NCBI RefSeq assembly: GCF_007827365.1
Contig: NZ_VISI01000002.1
Span: 2,237,001 to 2,301,000, forward strand
DNA: 64,000 nt
Direction: 5' to 3'
Origin: Olleya sp. Hel_I_94
GTDB lineage: Bacteria; Bacteroidota; Bacteroidia; Flavobacteriales; Flavobacteriaceae
The translations under genes and the position numbers were made by a program. The notes below the pieces were generated by a model. The model saw nothing but the letters and a program-made list of their open reading frames with translations. It was not told the origin of the DNA and made no database searches. Below, one piece after another: positions 49,574 to 57,930 of this stretch; position 1 is the stretch's first letter, and each line of letters begins with the position of its first letter.

Positions 49574-51817
49574 TTAACCTTCGTGCTTACCAATTAAGTT
49601 AAAGTCAAGATGACGTTTTACTAAATCGGCTTGTTTTACTTTAACAATCACCTCATCTCCAAGTTGATATACTTTTTTAGTATTACGTCCAACTAATGCA
49701 AATTGCTCTTGATCAAAATCATAATGATCGTCATTAATATCTCTAATTCTAACCATACCTTCACATTTATTAGAGATAATCTCTACATAAATTCCCCAAT
49801 CGGTTACACCAGAAATTACACCAACAAATTCCTCGTCTTGATGGTCTTGCATAAATCTAATTTGCATGTATTTAATCGAGTCACGTTCTGCTTTAGTTGC
49901 TAAATATTCCATGTTACTAGAATGTTTACACTTCTCTTCATATTCCTCTTGATTAGCACTTTTTTCGCCATCTAAATAACGTTGTAACAATCTATGTGCC
50001 ATGACATCTGGATAACGTCTAATTGGTGAGGTAAAATGAGAATAATCTCCAAAAGCCAATCCGTAATGTCCTATATTTTTAGTGGTATACTCTGCTTTAG
50101 ACATGGTTCTAATTGCTAAAGTATCTACCAAATTTTGTTCTTTTTTACCTTGAACATCTGTTAATAACTGGTTTAAAGATGATGCAATTCCGGCTTTACT
50201 TTTAAAGTTTAGTTTATGACCAAACTTAGCAACTACGCCTTGTAAAGCAGCTAGTTTACTTTCATCTGGCTCGTCATGAACACGGTAAACAAAAGTTTTT
50301 TCTGGTTTCATTTTAGAAACAAACTCTGATACTTTTTTGTTAGCCAGAAGCATAAATTCTTCTATTAACTTGTTAGCATCTTTACTAGTTTTAAAGTGAA
50401 CACCAATAGGATTTGCATCTTGATCTAAAGAGAATTTAACTTCTACTTTATCAAAACTAATAGCTCCTGATTGCATACGTTTATTACGCATTTTTTTAGC
50501 TAGTTCGTCTAATTTTAAAACCGCTTGTGCTATTTCTGGAGTTGTATTATACTGTTTACCAGTTAATGATACTTCATTTGGAATGGTTGTATCTATTTTT
50601 TCTGGGTTAGAAATGATTTCGGATTTGTTAAAAGTAATATTATTTTCGATGATTGCCTGTGCTTCTTCATAAGCAAAACGAGCATCACTATACGTTACTG
50701 TACGACCAAACCATTGGTCTTTAATTTCGGCTTTATCATTAATTTTAAATACTGCTGAAAACGTATATTTCTCTTCATGAGGACGTAATGAACAAGCACC
50801 ATTAGATAAAATTTCTGGTAACATAGGTACTACTCTATCTACTAAGTATACTGAAGTTGCACGCTCATAGGCTTCGTCATCTAAAACAGTATTTTCCTTA
50901 AGGTAGTGTGATACATCTGCAATATGGATTCCAATTTCATATAAACCATTATCTAAAACTGTAAATGATAACGCATCATCAAAATCTTTTGCATCTTTTG
51001 GATCTATGGTAAAGGTTAAATCTTTACGCATATCACGACGTTTTGCTATTTCTTTTGCAGTAATATTTAAGTCAATAGAATTTGCATAATCCTCTACTTC
51101 GGTTGGAAACTCGTATGGTAAACCATATTCTGCTAGTATAGAATGTATTTCTGTATTATGCTCACCTGCTTTACCTAAAACTTTAATTACACGACCATTA
51201 GGAGAATCTGCTTTGTCTGGCCAATCCTCCATTGTAACCACAACTTTATCGCCATCTTGGGCTTTTAAAGTTTTATTAATTGGCACAAAAATGTCAGTTT
51301 TCATTTTATTACCATCTACAACAACAAAAGCAAAGTTTTTCTTTTCGTGTATTTGTATAATACCAACATACTCAGTTTTAGCACGTTTGATAATATTGGT
51401 AATTTCGCCTTCAAGCTTACCTTGTTTTCTTCGTTTATAAACGTATAATTCTACTTCGTCACCATTTAGAGCTTTATTAACATTGTTAGAAGCTATATAA
51501 ATATCGTTCTCAAAAGCATCGCAAATAACGTAACCGTTACCACGTTGAGCTGCATCAAAAATACCAGTATGATACTCAGTGTTAACAACTGCTTTAAATT
51601 TTCCACGATCTGTTTCTATAATCTCCTCTTTAGCTTTAAGTTGCGCTAATTTTTTAATAATCTGATTACGACTACTAGCATCATTAACTCCTATTTTAGC
51701 TGCTATTTGCTTATAGTTAAAGCTTTGGTTTCTTTCTTTTTTTAAAATACTTAAGATTGTATTTGTAAGGTTGGAAATCTTATTATTTGAAGGTTTCCTG
51801 TGTGTTTTTTTTGTCAT
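49574..51817 (-). CDS. rnr: ribonuclease R
   Basis: The 747-residue exoribonuclease has an N-terminal helix-turn-helix-like segment (about 10-70) and two cold-shock domains (about 80-220). The RNB catalytic domain carries DLTFTIDPKDAKDFDDALS, with the metal-binding Asp cluster, and GLAFGDYSHFTSPIRRYPDV. A C-terminal S1 domain follows (EEFVGVISGVTDWGIYVEI). It degrades structured RNA 3' to 5' and helps tmRNA-dependent and rRNA quality control. It is divergent from rpiB across the 703-base gap. The length is close to that of other flavobacterial RNase R proteins. Confidence 0.96.
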   Translation of the reverse strand: MTKKTHRKPSNNKISNLTNTILSILKKERNQSFNYKQIAAKIGVNDASSRNQIIKKLAQLKAKEEIIETDRGKFKAVVNTEYHTGIFDAAQRGNGYVICDAFENDIYIASNNVNKALNGDEVELYVYKRRKQGKLEGEITNIIKRAKTEYVGIIQIHEKKNFAFVVVDGNKMKTDIFVPINKTLKAQDGDKVVVTMEDWPDKADSPNGRVIKVLGKAGEHNTEIHSILAEYGLPYEFPTEVEDYANSIDLNITAKEIAKRRDMRKDLTFTIDPKDAKDFDDALSFTVLDNGLYEIGIHIADVSHYLKENTVLDDEAYERATSVYLVDRVVPMLPEILSNGACSLRPHEEKYTFSAVFKINDKAEIKDQWFGRTVTYSDARFAYEEAQAIIENNITFNKSEIISNPEKIDTTIPNEVSLTGKQYNTTPEIAQAVLKLDELAKKMRNKRMQSGAISFDKVEVKFSLDQDANPIGVHFKTSKDANKLIEEFMLLANKKVSEFVSKMKPEKTFVYRVHDEPDESKLAALQGVVAKFGHKLNFKSKAGIASSLNQLLTDVQGKKEQNLVDTLAIRTMSKAEYTTKNIGHYGLAFGDYSHFTSPIRRYPDVMAHRLLQRYLDGEKSANQEEYEEKCKHSSNMEYLATKAERDSIKYMQIRFMQDHQDEEFVGVISGVTDWGIYVEIISNKCEGMVRIRDINDDHYDFDQEQFALVGRNTKKVYQLGDEVIVKVKQADLVKRHLDFNLIGKHEG

Positions 51818-52520
51818 TTAATTTGTAATCTATTGAATCTCTAAGATACTTGAAATTCTGTTATTTATAACTTAATACAAGGAGAAGATTGGTTATTAAG
51901 TTTATACAAAGCTACGTTATTATAATTTAATGGATATTAAACTAATATTAAATCTTGAATTTAGAGTTATTCACATATATACTATATATCATTTATTTTC
52001 TTTTAAATTTTAAAAAAAAAATAGTGATTATTATAGCTTGTTAATAGCGGTATAACTTTTTTAGATTTTGATTTGATTTGTGTAATAATAGAGTCTATTA
52101 ACAAGTTATTAGCTATCTAAAGTATTTGGTTTTAAAGTAAATACTTATGTTATTAACAACTGTTAATAACGACTGTTGACAACAGATTTTTGATAAGTAT
52201 TTTAAAAATTGATGTTGGTATCTGTAATTTTTTTAATGATAAGTATGCAAAAAAAAAAGGCTAACTTTTTTGGTTGTTAATAACCAATTTTGGTTTGTAA
52301 AATTAACTGGATAATCCTAACAAAAGTTTTAAAAAACAATCACAAGATATTAACAAGTAATTAATACTTAATCCTAAGTAGTTAACAATTTAATAATAGT
52401 GATTGATTTTTAAATAATTACGAATTTAATTTTTATGAATAAGTTAATACCTATTACTTATTAATACTTGTAATCAATTATTAACTTTGAAATCTAATAA
52501 ACAATAACACAACTACTACT
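51818..52520. other. candidate replication origin (oriC) region between rnr and rpiB
   Basis: This is the only non-coding stretch over 300 bases and has no plausible gene. A DnaA-box-like TTATTCACA lies at 51967-51975. An almost pure A/T tract follows (about 51976-52022), a possible unwinding element. The octamer TATTAACA occurs six times on either strand between 52039 and 52355. Perfect inverted repeats include CTTGTTAATAG (52037-52047) against CTATTAACAAG (52095-52105), and GTTATTAACA/TGTTAATAAC (52149-52170). CTGTTG-A-CAACAG lies at 52173-52185. Nearby parS sites, mnmG and rnpA add support. dnaA is not in the window, and gene strand does not switch here, so this stays a candidate. Alternatively it may be a regulatory region for the divergent genes. 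Confidence 0.5.
52482..52489 (+). promoter_or_regulatory. putative -7 promoter element for rpiB
   Basis: TAACTTTG fits TAnnTTTG and ends 31 bases before the rpiB ATG at 52521. No well-spaced -33 element. Confidence 0.4.
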
Positions 52521-52955
52521 ATGAAAATATCAATTGGTAACGATCATGCAGGCACAGACTATAAGTTTGCTATCCTCAAACATTTAGAAGCAAAAGGTTA
52601 CACTGTTAATAACTATGGTACTGACCAAACAGACAGCGTAGATTATCCAGATTTTGTACATCCTGTTGCAAATGATGTAGCAAACAATACTGTAGATTTT
52701 GGAATTTTAATTTGCGGTAGTGCCAATGGTGTAGCTATGACTGCTAATAAACACCAAAAAGTTAGAGCTGGTATATGCTGGACTAAAGAAATTACAGAGT
52801 TAACAAGACAACACAATGATGCTAATATTATTTGTATTCCTGCACGTTATACAGCTATACAACAAGCTATAGCTATGGTAGATACATTTTTAGAAACTAA
52901 GTTTGAAGGTGGTCGTCATCAAAACCGTGTCGATAAAATACCAGTTAATTGTTAA
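52521..52955 (+). CDS. rpiB: ribose 5-phosphate isomerase B
   Basis: The 144-residue protein starts KISIGNDHAGTDYKFAILKHL, the LacAB/RpiB signature. YPDFVHPVANDV follows, then FGILICGSANGVAMTANKH with the catalytic Cys near residue 67 and the anion-hole GSANG loop, then HNDANIICIPARY and RHQNRVDKI. It interconverts ribose 5-phosphate and ribulose 5-phosphate in the pentose-phosphate pathway. It is divergent from rnr across the candidate origin. Length is normal. Confidence 0.96.
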   Translation: MKISIGNDHAGTDYKFAILKHLEAKGYTVNNYGTDQTDSVDYPDFVHPVANDVANNTVDFGILICGSANGVAMTANKHQKVRAGICWTKEITELTRQHNDANIICIPARYTAIQQAIAMVDTFLETKFEGGRHQNRVDKIPVNC

Positions 52956-52964
52956 TAACCCAAT

Positions 52965-52999
52965 ATTAGACTGCAAGCTTATTAAGGTTGTAGTCTAAT
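52965..52999 (+). terminator. possible terminator hairpin after rpiB
   Basis: ATTAGACT-CAA pairs with TTG-AGTCTAAT, with one internal mismatch and an 11-base loop. There is no long T-tract, so it may be a weak terminator or a processing site only. Confidence 0.45.
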
Positions 53000-53028
53000 T
53001 TATTACTTTACTTTAATTATTTACTATT

Positions 53029-53472
53029 ATGTTAGACATACAAACTAAAACTTTTGACCAATTAACAATACAAGAGTTGTATGATATTTTACAATTACGA
53101 AGTGAAGTTTTTGTGGTTGAACAAGATTGTGTGTATCAGGATATTGATGGTAAAGATCAAAAAGCACTACATATTATAGGTTTTAAAAACAAAAAAGTAG
53201 TGGCTTACACACGTGTTTTTAAACCAGGTGATTATTTTGAATTTTCTAGTATTGGTAGAGTAGTGGTTGCCCATAATGAGCGCCAACATAAATATGGTGT
53301 TGCTATAATGAAAGCCTCAATAGAAGCTATTGCAGCATATTATAACGAAACTAAAATTAAGATTTCTGCGCAGTGTTATTTAAAACGTTTTTATAACAGT
53401 TTAGAATTTTTTGAAATAGGTGAGGAGTACCTAGAAGATGGTATACCACACGTAGCGATGATTAAAGATTAA
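53029..53472 (+). CDS. ElaA-type GNAT acetyltransferase
   Basis: The 147-residue protein has the ElaA pattern: FDQLTIQELYDILQLRSEVFVVEQDCVYQD at the N-terminus (LR-x-E-V-F-V-V-E-Q), followed by IGRVVVAHNERQHKYGVAIM covering the acetyl-CoA binding R/Q-x2-G-x-G/A loop. The usual second Gly is replaced (KYGVAIM), as in other ElaA proteins. The substrate is unknown. It ends tail-to-tail with the OmpA-type gene, its TAA directly abutting the latter's stop with no spacer and no terminator. Confidence 0.88.
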   Translation: MLDIQTKTFDQLTIQELYDILQLRSEVFVVEQDCVYQDIDGKDQKALHIIGFKNKKVVAYTRVFKPGDYFEFSSIGRVVVAHNERQHKYGVAIMKASIEAIAAYYNETKIKISAQCYLKRFYNSLEFFEIGEEYLEDGIPHVAMIKD

Positions 53473-54339
53473 TTAATCTTCTTTACCTACATATGTTACT
53501 AAAATTTCCACACGTCTGTCTAGTTCTGGAGCTCCACCAAGTGGAAATTTACGACGCATTCCTACGTATTTCATTCGTTTTTTATCAACGCCTTTTCTAG
53601 CTAAATAATCATAAATATATTTAGCTCTGGCTACAGATAGATTGCGTTTTTTGGTTTTTTTATCTACCGCATCACGACTCATTTGCGTGCAACATACATG
53701 ACCTTGTATGGTAAAATAGATGTTTTTTTTAGCGACTAAAATTTTAGCTAAATCTTCTAAAGTTTTTTTAGACTCTGAGGTTACGTAACTATAACTGGTT
53801 TTAAAATAAATTTTATCTAGCGTTATTTTATCGCCTTTTTTTATGGTGCCTTTAGCTATGTCATCTGTAGTTTTTTTACTATCATCTGTATCATTTTCAG
53901 TGACTTCTTCAGGTTTAGTAATGGTCTTTTTTTCGGGAAGTTTTGGCGTAACAATAATTTCTACCTTACGGTTTAAACCTCTTATTTGGTGGACTTCTTC
54001 TTCGTTTAAAACTTTTAGTAGTATTTCACCTTTTCCGTTTACATTGGTAATTAAATTTTCGTCAATTCCGTAACCGGAAAACAACTCTTTAATTGTATTT
54101 GCTCTGTTTTGTGATAACTCTAAATTATAGTCATTAGAGCCTCTATCATCGGTAAAACCATAGATAGATATTTTTTGAATTGCTATGGTATCTAAGTTAG
54201 AAATAAATAGTAAAATACGGTTTTCTTCAGTTAAAGGAACGTCGTATTCGTCTGTATTAAAATACACATCATGTGTTAATTCGCTTTGCGAAAAACCTAA
54301 TGTTGTGCTTAATAATATTAATAAAAATAAATGCTTCAT
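53473..54339 (-). CDS. OmpA family protein with two OmpA-like domains
   Basis: The 288-residue secreted protein has a signal peptide (LLILLSTTLGFSQ). A first OmpA-like domain (about 20-135) has VYFNTDEYDVP, ISIYGFTDDRGSNDYNLELSQNRA and RGLNRKVEIIV. A Lys/Glu/Thr linker follows (about 135-165). The second domain (about 165-285) has LDKIYFKTSYSYV, FTIQGHVCCTQMS and NLSVARAKYIYDYL, ending LDRRVEILV. OmpA domains bind peptidoglycan through conserved Asp and Arg. In the first domain the D-x2-GS-x2-YN-x2-LS-x2-RA set is intact; in the second it is altered, with a Cys-Cys pair. No membrane barrel is present, so it is likely periplasmic. Confidence 0.9.
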   Translation of the reverse strand: MKHLFLLILLSTTLGFSQSELTHDVYFNTDEYDVPLTEENRILLFISNLDTIAIQKISIYGFTDDRGSNDYNLELSQNRANTIKELFSGYGIDENLITNVNGKGEILLKVLNEEEVHQIRGLNRKVEIIVTPKLPEKKTITKPEEVTENDTDDSKKTTDDIAKGTIKKGDKITLDKIYFKTSYSYVTSESKKTLEDLAKILVAKKNIYFTIQGHVCCTQMSRDAVDKKTKKRNLSVARAKYIYDYLARKGVDKKRMKYVGMRRKFPLGGAPELDRRVEILVTYVGKED

Positions 54340-54398
54340 GATTATAAACTAGCATTAAATATACCAAAAATTTAATATGTTAAAATGTGTTAGCTTAT

Positions 54399-56033
54399 TT
54401 AGTTTAAATATCTGTTGTATTTTGAGGTATTTGATAAAATATCTGTTGCAGTTTTAATCTCTTCATTATGAGTTTTGTAGTACTCATATAACCCTTCTCT
54501 GTAGACGTAACGTTTAACAATTTCATCTGTTAATAAGTTAATTAATTGTTTTTTATTATTCTCTACTGCTTTAGCTTTAGAGTTGTCTAGATTAGTTATT
54601 AAGGTTTTATAATCCTTGCCAATATCGTCATCTAAATTTTCAGATTTTGAAACTTCCATTGCTTTTTTAAGTGCTTTTTCAGTTTCCGTTTCAAACTCAA
54701 AACCTGATGTATTTAGGTAGTTTTTAAAGGTATTAAAGTCGGTATCTGTTAATTTAAATTTAGAGATATCTTCTATCTTGTTGTTATAGTAATAGGTTGT
54801 TGCAAAATCAAATATGCTTTGACTATTTAAAATAGCGTCTGTTATTGCTGTATTTTTAGTCACCTCTAAAGCTTCGTCAGGAAAGACACCACCACCATCA
54901 AACACTTTACGACCATTTTTAGTTTTAAAGACATTGTAATTTTCTTGTTTAACTCTTACAGCGTTACCGTTGTCATCTCTGTTCCAATAATCTAAAGCCT
55001 GTATACATCTTCCAGAAGGTGTGTAATATCTTGATATTGTTACTTTTAATTGTGTACCATAAGTTAGCTTTTTAGGACGTTGTACTAGTCCTTTACCAAA
55101 ACTTCTAGACCCAACTATAACTGCACGATCAATGTCTTGTAGTGTCCCAGAAACAATCTCTGATGCAGATGCACTGCGACCATCAATTAATACTACAACT
55201 GGGATGTTTGTGTCTATAGGTTCTTTAGATGTGTAATAGGTTTTATTGTATTTTTTTACTTTAGATTTTGTGGTAACTACTAATTGTCCCTTTGGTACAA
55301 ACAGGTTAACTACATTAACCGCTTCGTTTAATAAGCCACCAGGATTACCTCTTAAATCTAAGATTACTTGTGTTGCACCTTGTGCTTTTAAATCTTTTAA
55401 AGCATAACCAGTTTGTAAAGACGCTTTTTCGTTAAATTTTTGAAGCACAATATAACCTGTTTTAGCGTCTATCATGGAAAAGTGAGGAACAGCATCAATT
55501 TCTATTTCAGATCGTGTAACAGTGGTTGTATTTGTTTTTCCTTGACGTTTATAGGTAATTTCTAATGTAGAGTTTGGTGTTCCTTTTAAAAGGTCTGAAG
55601 CATCACCATCAAAACCATCTAGTATTGTGCCATCTACTGCTGTAATTTCGTCACCAGCTTTTAATCCTGCTTTGTCTGCTGGATAGTCTTTGTAGGGCTC
55701 AATAACCAATAATTTATCTTTTAGTGTCTTAATCCTTGCTCCAACTCCTGTATAATCTCCTGTACGACGTATACGCTCTGCTTCTACATCTTGCTCGTTA
55801 TAAAATTTTGTATATGGATCCAAGTCGTTAAGCATATTTTTAATGGCATTATCCATTAATTCTGCAGGATTAGTTTCATCCACATAGTTCATATTCAATT
55901 CTTTAAAAAGGGTAGTGAATATTTCTATTTGTTTAGCTATTTCAAAAAAATCGCTTTTAAAAGCAGTACCTGTAAATAAAATGGTAACAGCTAATATTGG
56001 AATTATAAGACGTTTTTTTAATATGTTTTTCAT
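54399..56033 (-). CDS. S41 family carboxy-terminal processing peptidase (CtpA-like)
   Basis: The 544-residue protein has an N-terminal membrane/signal segment (LIIPILAVTILFTG). A PDZ domain lies at about 90-175 (YTGVGARI; ADKAGLKAGDEITAVDG). The protease core is at about 185-380: ILDLRGNPGGLLNEAVNV, then GRSASASEIVSG (287-296) with the nucleophile Ser, and SFGKGLVQ with Lys314 as general base. A C-terminal helical tail follows. It cuts proteins at their C-termini in the periplasm and contributes to envelope quality control. It is 49 bases after rnpA, a gene order I recall as frequent in flavobacteria. Confidence 0.95.
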   Translation of the reverse strand: MKNILKKRLIIPILAVTILFTGTAFKSDFFEIAKQIEIFTTLFKELNMNYVDETNPAELMDNAIKNMLNDLDPYTKFYNEQDVEAERIRRTGDYTGVGARIKTLKDKLLVIEPYKDYPADKAGLKAGDEITAVDGTILDGFDGDASDLLKGTPNSTLEITYKRQGKTNTTTVTRSEIEIDAVPHFSMIDAKTGYIVLQKFNEKASLQTGYALKDLKAQGATQVILDLRGNPGGLLNEAVNVVNLFVPKGQLVVTTKSKVKKYNKTYYTSKEPIDTNIPVVVLIDGRSASASEIVSGTLQDIDRAVIVGSRSFGKGLVQRPKKLTYGTQLKVTISRYYTPSGRCIQALDYWNRDDNGNAVRVKQENYNVFKTKNGRKVFDGGGVFPDEALEVTKNTAITDAILNSQSIFDFATTYYYNNKIEDISKFKLTDTDFNTFKNYLNTSGFEFETETEKALKKAMEVSKSENLDDDIGKDYKTLITNLDNSKAKAVENNKKQLINLLTDEIVKRYVYREGLYEYYKTHNEEIKTATDILSNTSKYNRYLN

Positions 56034-56082
56034 GATATTTTTTTTGAACTAAATGCGATAAGAATTTTGAAAATAAAAGTCC

Positions 56083-56448
56083 TTATGGTTTAGAAATTTG
56101 GTCATTAAATTTAGATAATAACGTTTTCATTTTTTGATTAATTACCTCAAAATCTGGCATTTCTTTACTAAGATATAAAATCATAAGCGTGAAATGGTCA
56201 TTATTATTGTCTATTAATAGATTTTTATTTAATCTGTAGCCTTCCCTAAGTAAGCGTTTAACACGAATCCTATCTACAGCTTTTTTAAAATTACGTTTAC
56301 TAGCAGATACACCAACTTTTAAAGTAGTATCATTTTTTAAATATACCATACGTAATGGATAAGCAGACACTGATTTACCTTGTTCAAACAATTTTTCGAT
56401 TGCTTTTTGGCTTTTAAGTTTTTCGTGTTTATTATAAGTAAGACGCAT
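56083..56448 (-). CDS. rnpA: ribonuclease P protein component
   Basis: The 121-residue basic protein carries SQKAIEKLFEQGKSVSAYPLR near the N-terminus, then GVSASKRNFKKAVDRIRVKRLLREGYRLNK, the RNR signature block, whose Lys/Arg face binds RNase P RNA and the tRNA leader. It supports 5' maturation of tRNAs. In many bacteria rnpA sits near the origin beside rpmH; here rpmH is not adjacent. It lies 2 bases after the S24-type regulator gene and may be transcribed with it. Length is normal. Confidence 0.95.
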   Translation of the reverse strand: MRLTYNKHEKLKSQKAIEKLFEQGKSVSAYPLRMVYLKNDTTLKVGVSASKRNFKKAVDRIRVKRLLREGYRLNKNLLIDNNNDHFTLMILYLSKEMPDFEVINQKMKTLLSKFNDQISKP

Positions 56449-56450
56449 TA

Positions 56451-57266
56451 TTAGTTATTTTTTAAGTCTTTTTTTAATACTGAATCTTGTAATTGTACTA
56501 ATTTAGTTTCAAGTTCATGCAACCTATCGTAGACATCAACAGGTTGAGCTATTTGTTTAGATGCAAACATTTTTACGTGCCAAATTTCCATAATATCTTC
56601 AATGTTTATTGAAAAATCAGGATAATTTCCGTCCTTATTATCACTTTTTAAAATCAGTTTTTTATCCGTTGTAGTGGTATTAATAATACGCTTTAAAACA
56701 ATACCATCGTTTTTACTAATTACAACATAAATTTGATCATTTTTTATATCCTGTAATTGTTCTACATATTTAGCAAATACTAAATCTCCATCAAAAAATG
56801 TACTTACCATTGAGTGACCTTGAACTTCAAAACACCTAAACGTACCATGGGCAAGATTAGGCATATAAAAAGAAGGTAAGGTTTGAATATACTGGGTGTC
56901 AGCATAGCCATTTAGGTAGCCTGCTCTTGCTTTTATAGGTACATAAATTACATTTTCGTTATTATCACTTGTTACCGAAATTACCTGAGGCACACTAGAA
57001 AATGATGGACTACTGGGTAAATCTTGATTTAGCATAACTTTACTTTTTCCAAATAGATAATTTGGATTGATATCAAATACATTAATAATGGCGTTTAATA
57101 CGTCATAACCAGGCTTAGTTTTTTTACGTGTACCATCCTTTTGTAAACGTCCATTTATAATACTGTCAATAGTTGTACCAGTCACACCTATACGTTTTGA
57201 AAACGCATAATTATTAAGATTAAAATGGTTAATTATTGTGGTGATTTTTTGATCAATCTGCTGCAT
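56451..57266 (-). CDS. XRE-family regulator with S24/LexA-like peptidase domain
   Basis: The 271-residue protein has an N-terminal helix-turn-helix (about 8-70: LNNYAFSKRIGVTGTTIDSI; NAIINVFDINPNYL). A linker leads to an S24 autoprotease-type domain at about 105-240. An Ala115-Gly116 pair (KARAGYLNG) sits where LexA/CI proteins are cut. Ser152 (QGHSM) and Lys192 (VLKR) form the catalytic dyad, with spacings close to those in LexA. It could therefore be a RecA-responsive repressor, or an S24-like regulator that no longer cleaves. No phage genes lie nearby. It precedes rnpA by 2 bases, possibly in one transcript. Confidence 0.86.
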   Translation of the reverse strand: MQQIDQKITTIINHFNLNNYAFSKRIGVTGTTIDSIINGRLQKDGTRKKTKPGYDVLNAIINVFDINPNYLFGKSKVMLNQDLPSSPSFSSVPQVISVTSDNNENVIYVPIKARAGYLNGYADTQYIQTLPSFYMPNLAHGTFRCFEVQGHSMVSTFFDGDLVFAKYVEQLQDIKNDQIYVVISKNDGIVLKRIINTTTTDKKLILKSDNKDGNYPDFSINIEDIMEIWHVKMFASKQIAQPVDVYDRLHELETKLVQLQDSVLKKDLKNN

Positions 57267-57343
57267 GGTTCAAGAAGTAATCCTGTTTAAAATCTAATTA
57301 AAGGCTAATATACAAATTAATAAAAGTTAAACATTTGTACTAT

Positions 57344-57829
57344 TTAAAACAAGTATAAGATACGCTCTTGATTATCTGGTAATCCAATGATATTATTACA
57401 ATAGTCATTTTGGTAAATTAAGTCCCCTTTTTTAATATAACCTTCTGCTTTTGGCATACAAGCATCCCAAGCATTTGATGGTTTACAATCTTGTAAATTT
57501 AACTTAATTATAGTATGATCTTCTACAGTAATAACTGCATAGTCATGTTTTTTAGCTAAGTTTAAACTAGTTTTAAGATTGTCACTAGTTATATATATAA
57601 CTTCTTTTGCTTCTGTTGTTGCAGATTTTTTAAAAGCCTCTATTGAATTGGTTGCAGCATCCTTTTCTAAATTTTTTACATTTACAAGAAAAGCTAGCGT
57701 TGTATTAGGTTTGGTGTTTTTTTCATTATTGTTAGTGGTCTTATTGCTGTTAGGTGTGATTATATCGTTAGAATTATTTTTACAAGAAAAAATTAAGACA
57801 CATAAGGTAAGCAGTATAATTTTTTTCAT
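57344..57829 (-). CDS. small lipoprotein, hypothetical
   Basis: I start at ATG 57829, because MKKIILLTLCVLIFSCKNN gives a clean lipoprotein leader with Cys16; an in-frame codon at 57877 would add 16 residues that do not fit. The mature protein (about 146 residues) begins with an Asn/Thr/Lys-rich low-complexity linker (16-45). A small alpha/beta domain follows, with ITSDNLKTSLNLAKKHDYAVITVEDH and ACMPKAEGYIKKGDLIYQNDYCNNIIG. Four Cys in the mature part could form disulfides. No family is recognised. Confidence 0.7.
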   Translation of the reverse strand: MKKIILLTLCVLIFSCKNNSNDIITPNSNKTTNNNEKNTKPNTTLAFLVNVKNLEKDAATNSIEAFKKSATTEAKEVIYITSDNLKTSLNLAKKHDYAVITVEDHTIIKLNLQDCKPSNAWDACMPKAEGYIKKGDLIYQNDYCNNIIGLPDNQERILYLF

Positions 57830-57875
57830 AATAATGTATTGCTCAAAGTTTATTAAATATATCGTTTTAAAAACC

Positions 57876-57906
57876 AAAAAAGCTACAACCTAAGTTGTAG
57901 CTTTTA
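57876..57906 (-). terminator. rho-independent terminator after the M1 peptidase gene
   Basis: Arms GCTACAAC and GTTGTAGC around CTAA, with an A5 tract on the plus strand, lie about 25 bases past the stop at 57931. Confidence 0.82.
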
Positions 57907-57930
57907 TAAAATAGATTAATCTATTTTTAT

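Noticed and set aside
51818..52520. The large gap as a decayed gene, prophage att site or RNA gene
   Set aside because: No frame of useful length with protein-like composition, no integrase or tRNA next to it, and no recognisable structured RNA; the repeats fit an origin or regulatory region better.
56451..57266. The S24/HTH gene as evidence for a prophage
   Set aside because: No other phage genes, integrase or att-like repeats are near; neighbours are housekeeping genes.
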